Below are positions 19,209 through 21,221 of a stretch of DNA of 21,221 nt, piece after piece. The stretch comes from Minisyncoccota bacterium (GTDB taxonomy: Bacteria > Patescibacteriota > Minisyncoccia > Phycocordibacterales > UBA2100). Below the pieces are notes generated by a model, which made no database searches, was not told where the DNA came from, and saw only the letters and a list, made by a program, of their open reading frames with translations. Positions within the stretch are counted from its first letter, which is position 1, and the number at the start of each line of letters is the position of its first letter. The position numbers and the translations under genes are program-made. The stretch covers positions 1 through 21,221 of the forward strand of contig JAGVDT010000019.1 in NCBI GenBank assembly GCA_020058565.1, in the 5' to 3' direction.

Positions 19209-21221
19209 ATGAACCACAACCATCAGCATGCAAAAATGACCGTCAAAGATTCGTCGAGAGATGTTTACACTTGCCCGATGCACCCGGAGGTGATCCGGGA
19301 CAATTCAGGTATGTGTCCGGAATGTGGTATGCAGTTGGTTCCTACAAAGAAGAAAAGAACAGACGGACACGATGGTCATGACAAACACGTGGGCCATTCG
19401 ACCAAGATGTTTTTCAGAAAGTTTTTGATAAGCCTTATTTTGACCATCCCAGTTGTCTTATACGCTGACGTTGTTAATACCATTTTCAAGTGGTCGCCTC
19501 CCGCTTTCCCCGGATCGGACTATCTCCCTCTCATATTGGGATCAATCGTCTTTTTCTATGGTGGCTGGATCTTTATTGCTGGTGCGTGGCGTGAGATCAA
19601 AGGGCGACTGCCGGGAATGATGACTCTTATCGCTATCGCTATTTCTGCCGCTTACCTCTGGAGCGTGTATGCGGTCTTTGCAGGTGCTGAAGCTCTGTTT
19701 TGGGAGCTCACGACTCTTATAACCATCATGCTTCTTGGTCACTGGCTTGAGATGCGTGCAGTTTCAGGAGCACAGGGTGCGCTTAAGGAACTTTCCAAAC
19801 TACTCCCCGATACTGCAGAAGTAATCCGCAACGGCGTAGCGACGAGCATTCCACTTTCTGAGCTTCGAGAGAACGATGTTGTGCTAGTTAAACCTGGAAC
19901 TAAGATTCCTGCCGACGGCTCGATCATCGATGGAGATTCAGATGTAAACGAGTCTATGGTCACAGGAGAGTCTAAGCCGGTCTCTAAAAAATTAGGCGAT
20001 GCGGTTATCGCCGGTACAATCAACGGCGACGGCGCGCTGAAAATTGAGGTTTCCCAAATTGGCGAGAAAACATTCCTCGCCGGCGTTATGCGATTGGTCG
20101 CCGAGGCGCAGGCTTCCAAGTCTCGCTTGCAGATTCTTTCTGATCGGGCGGCTCTATACCTTACGGTGGTTGCAGTCAGCGGAGGCACCATCACGCTCGT
20201 TGCCTGGCTTTTAGCCGGAGCTGATGTCGATTTTGCGGTAGCTCGGCTCGTGGCCGTACTCGTCATCGCCTGTCCGCACGCACTTGGTTTGGCAGTCCCC
20301 CTTGTTGCATCAATCTCGACGACCAAAGCAGCGCAGAATGGTTTCCTCGTAAAACGGCGTCTTGCCCTCGAATCTGCCCGAACTGTTGATACAGTTCTGT
20401 TTGATAAGACAGGCACGCTGACCAAGGGAGAATTTGGAGTGGTAGAAGTATGGAACACTGGCGGACACACTAAAGACGAGGTTATAGAATTAGCCGCATC
20501 GCTTGATGCCTTATCAGAGCATCCGATTGCTCGAGCTGTTGTTACTAAAGCTAAAGAAATGGGCCTTTCTCTTATGGACCCCAAGAAGTTTGAAGCAATC
20601 AAGGGTAAGGGGGTGAAAGCGATGATTGGCGAGCTGGAAATCATGGTCGGTGGACCGGCACTTCTTGAGGGTCTTGGACTCACCGTCCCCAAAGAAATCT
20701 ACAATCAGGTTCAGGAGGCTGGCAAAAAAGGACAGACCGTCGTCTTTACAGTAAAAGATAATAAACTTCTGGGAGCGATCGCTCTTGCCGATATCATTCG
20801 AGAAGAGTCGCGCGAAGCCGTTTTGTCGCTCAAAGAAAGAGGTGTGAAAACAGTAATGATCACCGGCGACTCCGAAGATGTTGCCGAGTGGGTTGCCTCC
20901 GAGCTTGGCATTGATGAATATTTTGCCCGAGTGCTTCCTCACCAGAAATCAGAAAAGGTGAAGGCACTACAAGATCGAGGCCTAAAGGTTGCAATGGTTG
21001 GCGATGGCATCAACGATGCTCCGGCATTAACACAGGCCGATCTCGGCATTGCAATAGGTGCAGGCACCAATGTCGCCATTGAGTCAGCCGGCATTATTCT
21101 GGTGCGGAATGACCCACGTGACATCGTGAAGATCATCAGGTTATCGCAGATGACCTACGCCAAGATGATCCAGAACCTATTCTGGGCAACAGGGTACAAC
21201 GTTGTAGCACTTCCACTCGCT
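19209..21221 (+). CDS. copB: CopB-type P1B copper ATPase (3' end beyond window)
   Basis: A heavy-metal P-type ATPase, 671 codons visible and still open at the window edge. Residues 1-66 are His-rich (HNHQHAK, DGHDGHDKHVGH) and hold a heavy-metal-binding domain: YTCPMHPEV at 20-28 and CPECGMQL at 36-43. Membrane helices start near 70. The transport motif CPH (355-357, in IACPHALG) is typical of P1B-3 CopB-type exporters rather than the CPC of CopA. TGES is at 252-255, the phosphorylation loop DKTGTLTKG at 399-407, then SEHPIARA and GDGINDAPAL. Activity should be ATP-driven copper export. No ribosome-binding site precedes ATG 19209, suggesting coupling. Only the final transmembrane helices are missing. 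Confidence 0.95.
   Translation, partial: MNHNHQHAKMTVKDSSRDVYTCPMHPEVIRDNSGMCPECGMQLVPTKKKRTDGHDGHDKHVGHSTKMFFRKFLISLILTIPVVLYADVVNTIFKWSPPAFPGSDYLPLILGSIVFFYGGWIFIAGAWREIKGRLPGMMTLIAIAISAAYLWSVYAVFAGAEALFWELTTLITIMLLGHWLEMRAVSGAQGALKELSKLLPDTAEVIRNGVATSIPLSELRENDVVLVKPGTKIPADGSIIDGDSDVNESMVTGESKPVSKKLGDAVIAGTINGDGALKIEVSQIGEKTFLAGVMRLVAEAQASKSRLQILSDRAALYLTVVAVSGGTITLVAWLLAGADVDFAVARLVAVLVIACPHALGLAVPLVASISTTKAAQNGFLVKRRLALESARTVDTVLFDKTGTLTKGEFGVVEVWNTGGHTKDEVIELAASLDALSEHPIARAVVTKAKEMGLSLMDPKKFEAIKGKGVKAMIGELEIMVGGPALLEGLGLTVPKEIYNQVQEAGKKGQTVVFTVKDNKLLGAIALADIIREESREAVLSLKERGVKTVMITGDSEDVAEWVASELGIDEYFARVLPHQKSEKVKALQDRGLKVAMVGDGINDAPALTQADLGIAIGAGTNVAIESAGIILVRNDPRDIVKIIRLSQMTYAKMIQNLFWATGYNVVALPLA

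Noticed and set aside
1..21221. CRISPR arrays
   Set aside because: No regularly spaced direct repeats with unique spacers were seen; the repeats present are dispersed or inverted.

Overview
The window looks like a piece of a Patescibacteria/CPR genome, probably Parcubacteria-like. The evidence is compact genes with short or absent 5' leaders, several core enzymes in reduced form (a stand-alone riboflavin kinase domain, a 340-residue adenylosuccinate synthetase), and dispersed copies of an ATTTCTAA(C/T)GGGA repeat that reads as NPVRN or ISNG peptides. I recall peptides of this type from Parcubacteria proteins. The lineage call is inference; no rRNA is present.

Region 1 (1-3956) is chromosomal housekeeping. 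On the minus strand lie inositol-monophosphatase-family phosphatase, class I fructose-bisphosphate aldolase, riboflavin kinase and the start of a small unknown gene. On the plus strand is purA. The repeats are confined to this part.

Region 2 (3957-4524) has no gene. It holds a terminator-like hairpin and a run of strong hairpins that could be a structured RNA.

Region 3 (about 4480-14304) is an accessory island. A minus-strand operon encodes a LexA/S24-type self-cleaving repressor, a small DUF2188 protein, a CD-NTase (cGAS/DncV-like cyclic-oligonucleotide synthase) and a Cap15 membrane effector. This is a minimal type I CBASS anti-phage system placed behind what looks like a DNA-damage-responsive switch. 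Diverging from it are an unknown gene and a plus-strand operon of ParB-methyltransferase, a second DNA methyltransferase, and small and large terminase subunits. No portal, capsid or tail genes follow. The island ends with a membrane-anchored DUF4352-like protein, an XRE repressor with a clear operator, and a large serine recombinase. It reads as a prophage remnant, satellite or integrative element carrying defence genes.

Region 4 (14352-21221) is a copper/redox region on the plus strand: a Met-rich membrane protein, DsbA-like oxidoreductase, a membrane protein with a CXXC motif, a His-rich anchored protein and a YVTN beta-propeller. A second unit follows, in which a CsoR repressor with its operator inside its own promoter is followed by an ATP-cone PD-(D/E)XK endonuclease, a small membrane protein and a CopB-type (CPH) P1B ATPase cut by the window end.

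The most notable points are the LexA-like/DUF2188/CD-NTase/Cap15 operon, a 14-bp leader element shared by two distant island genes, several near-leaderless promoters, and a nuclease embedded in the copper operon.
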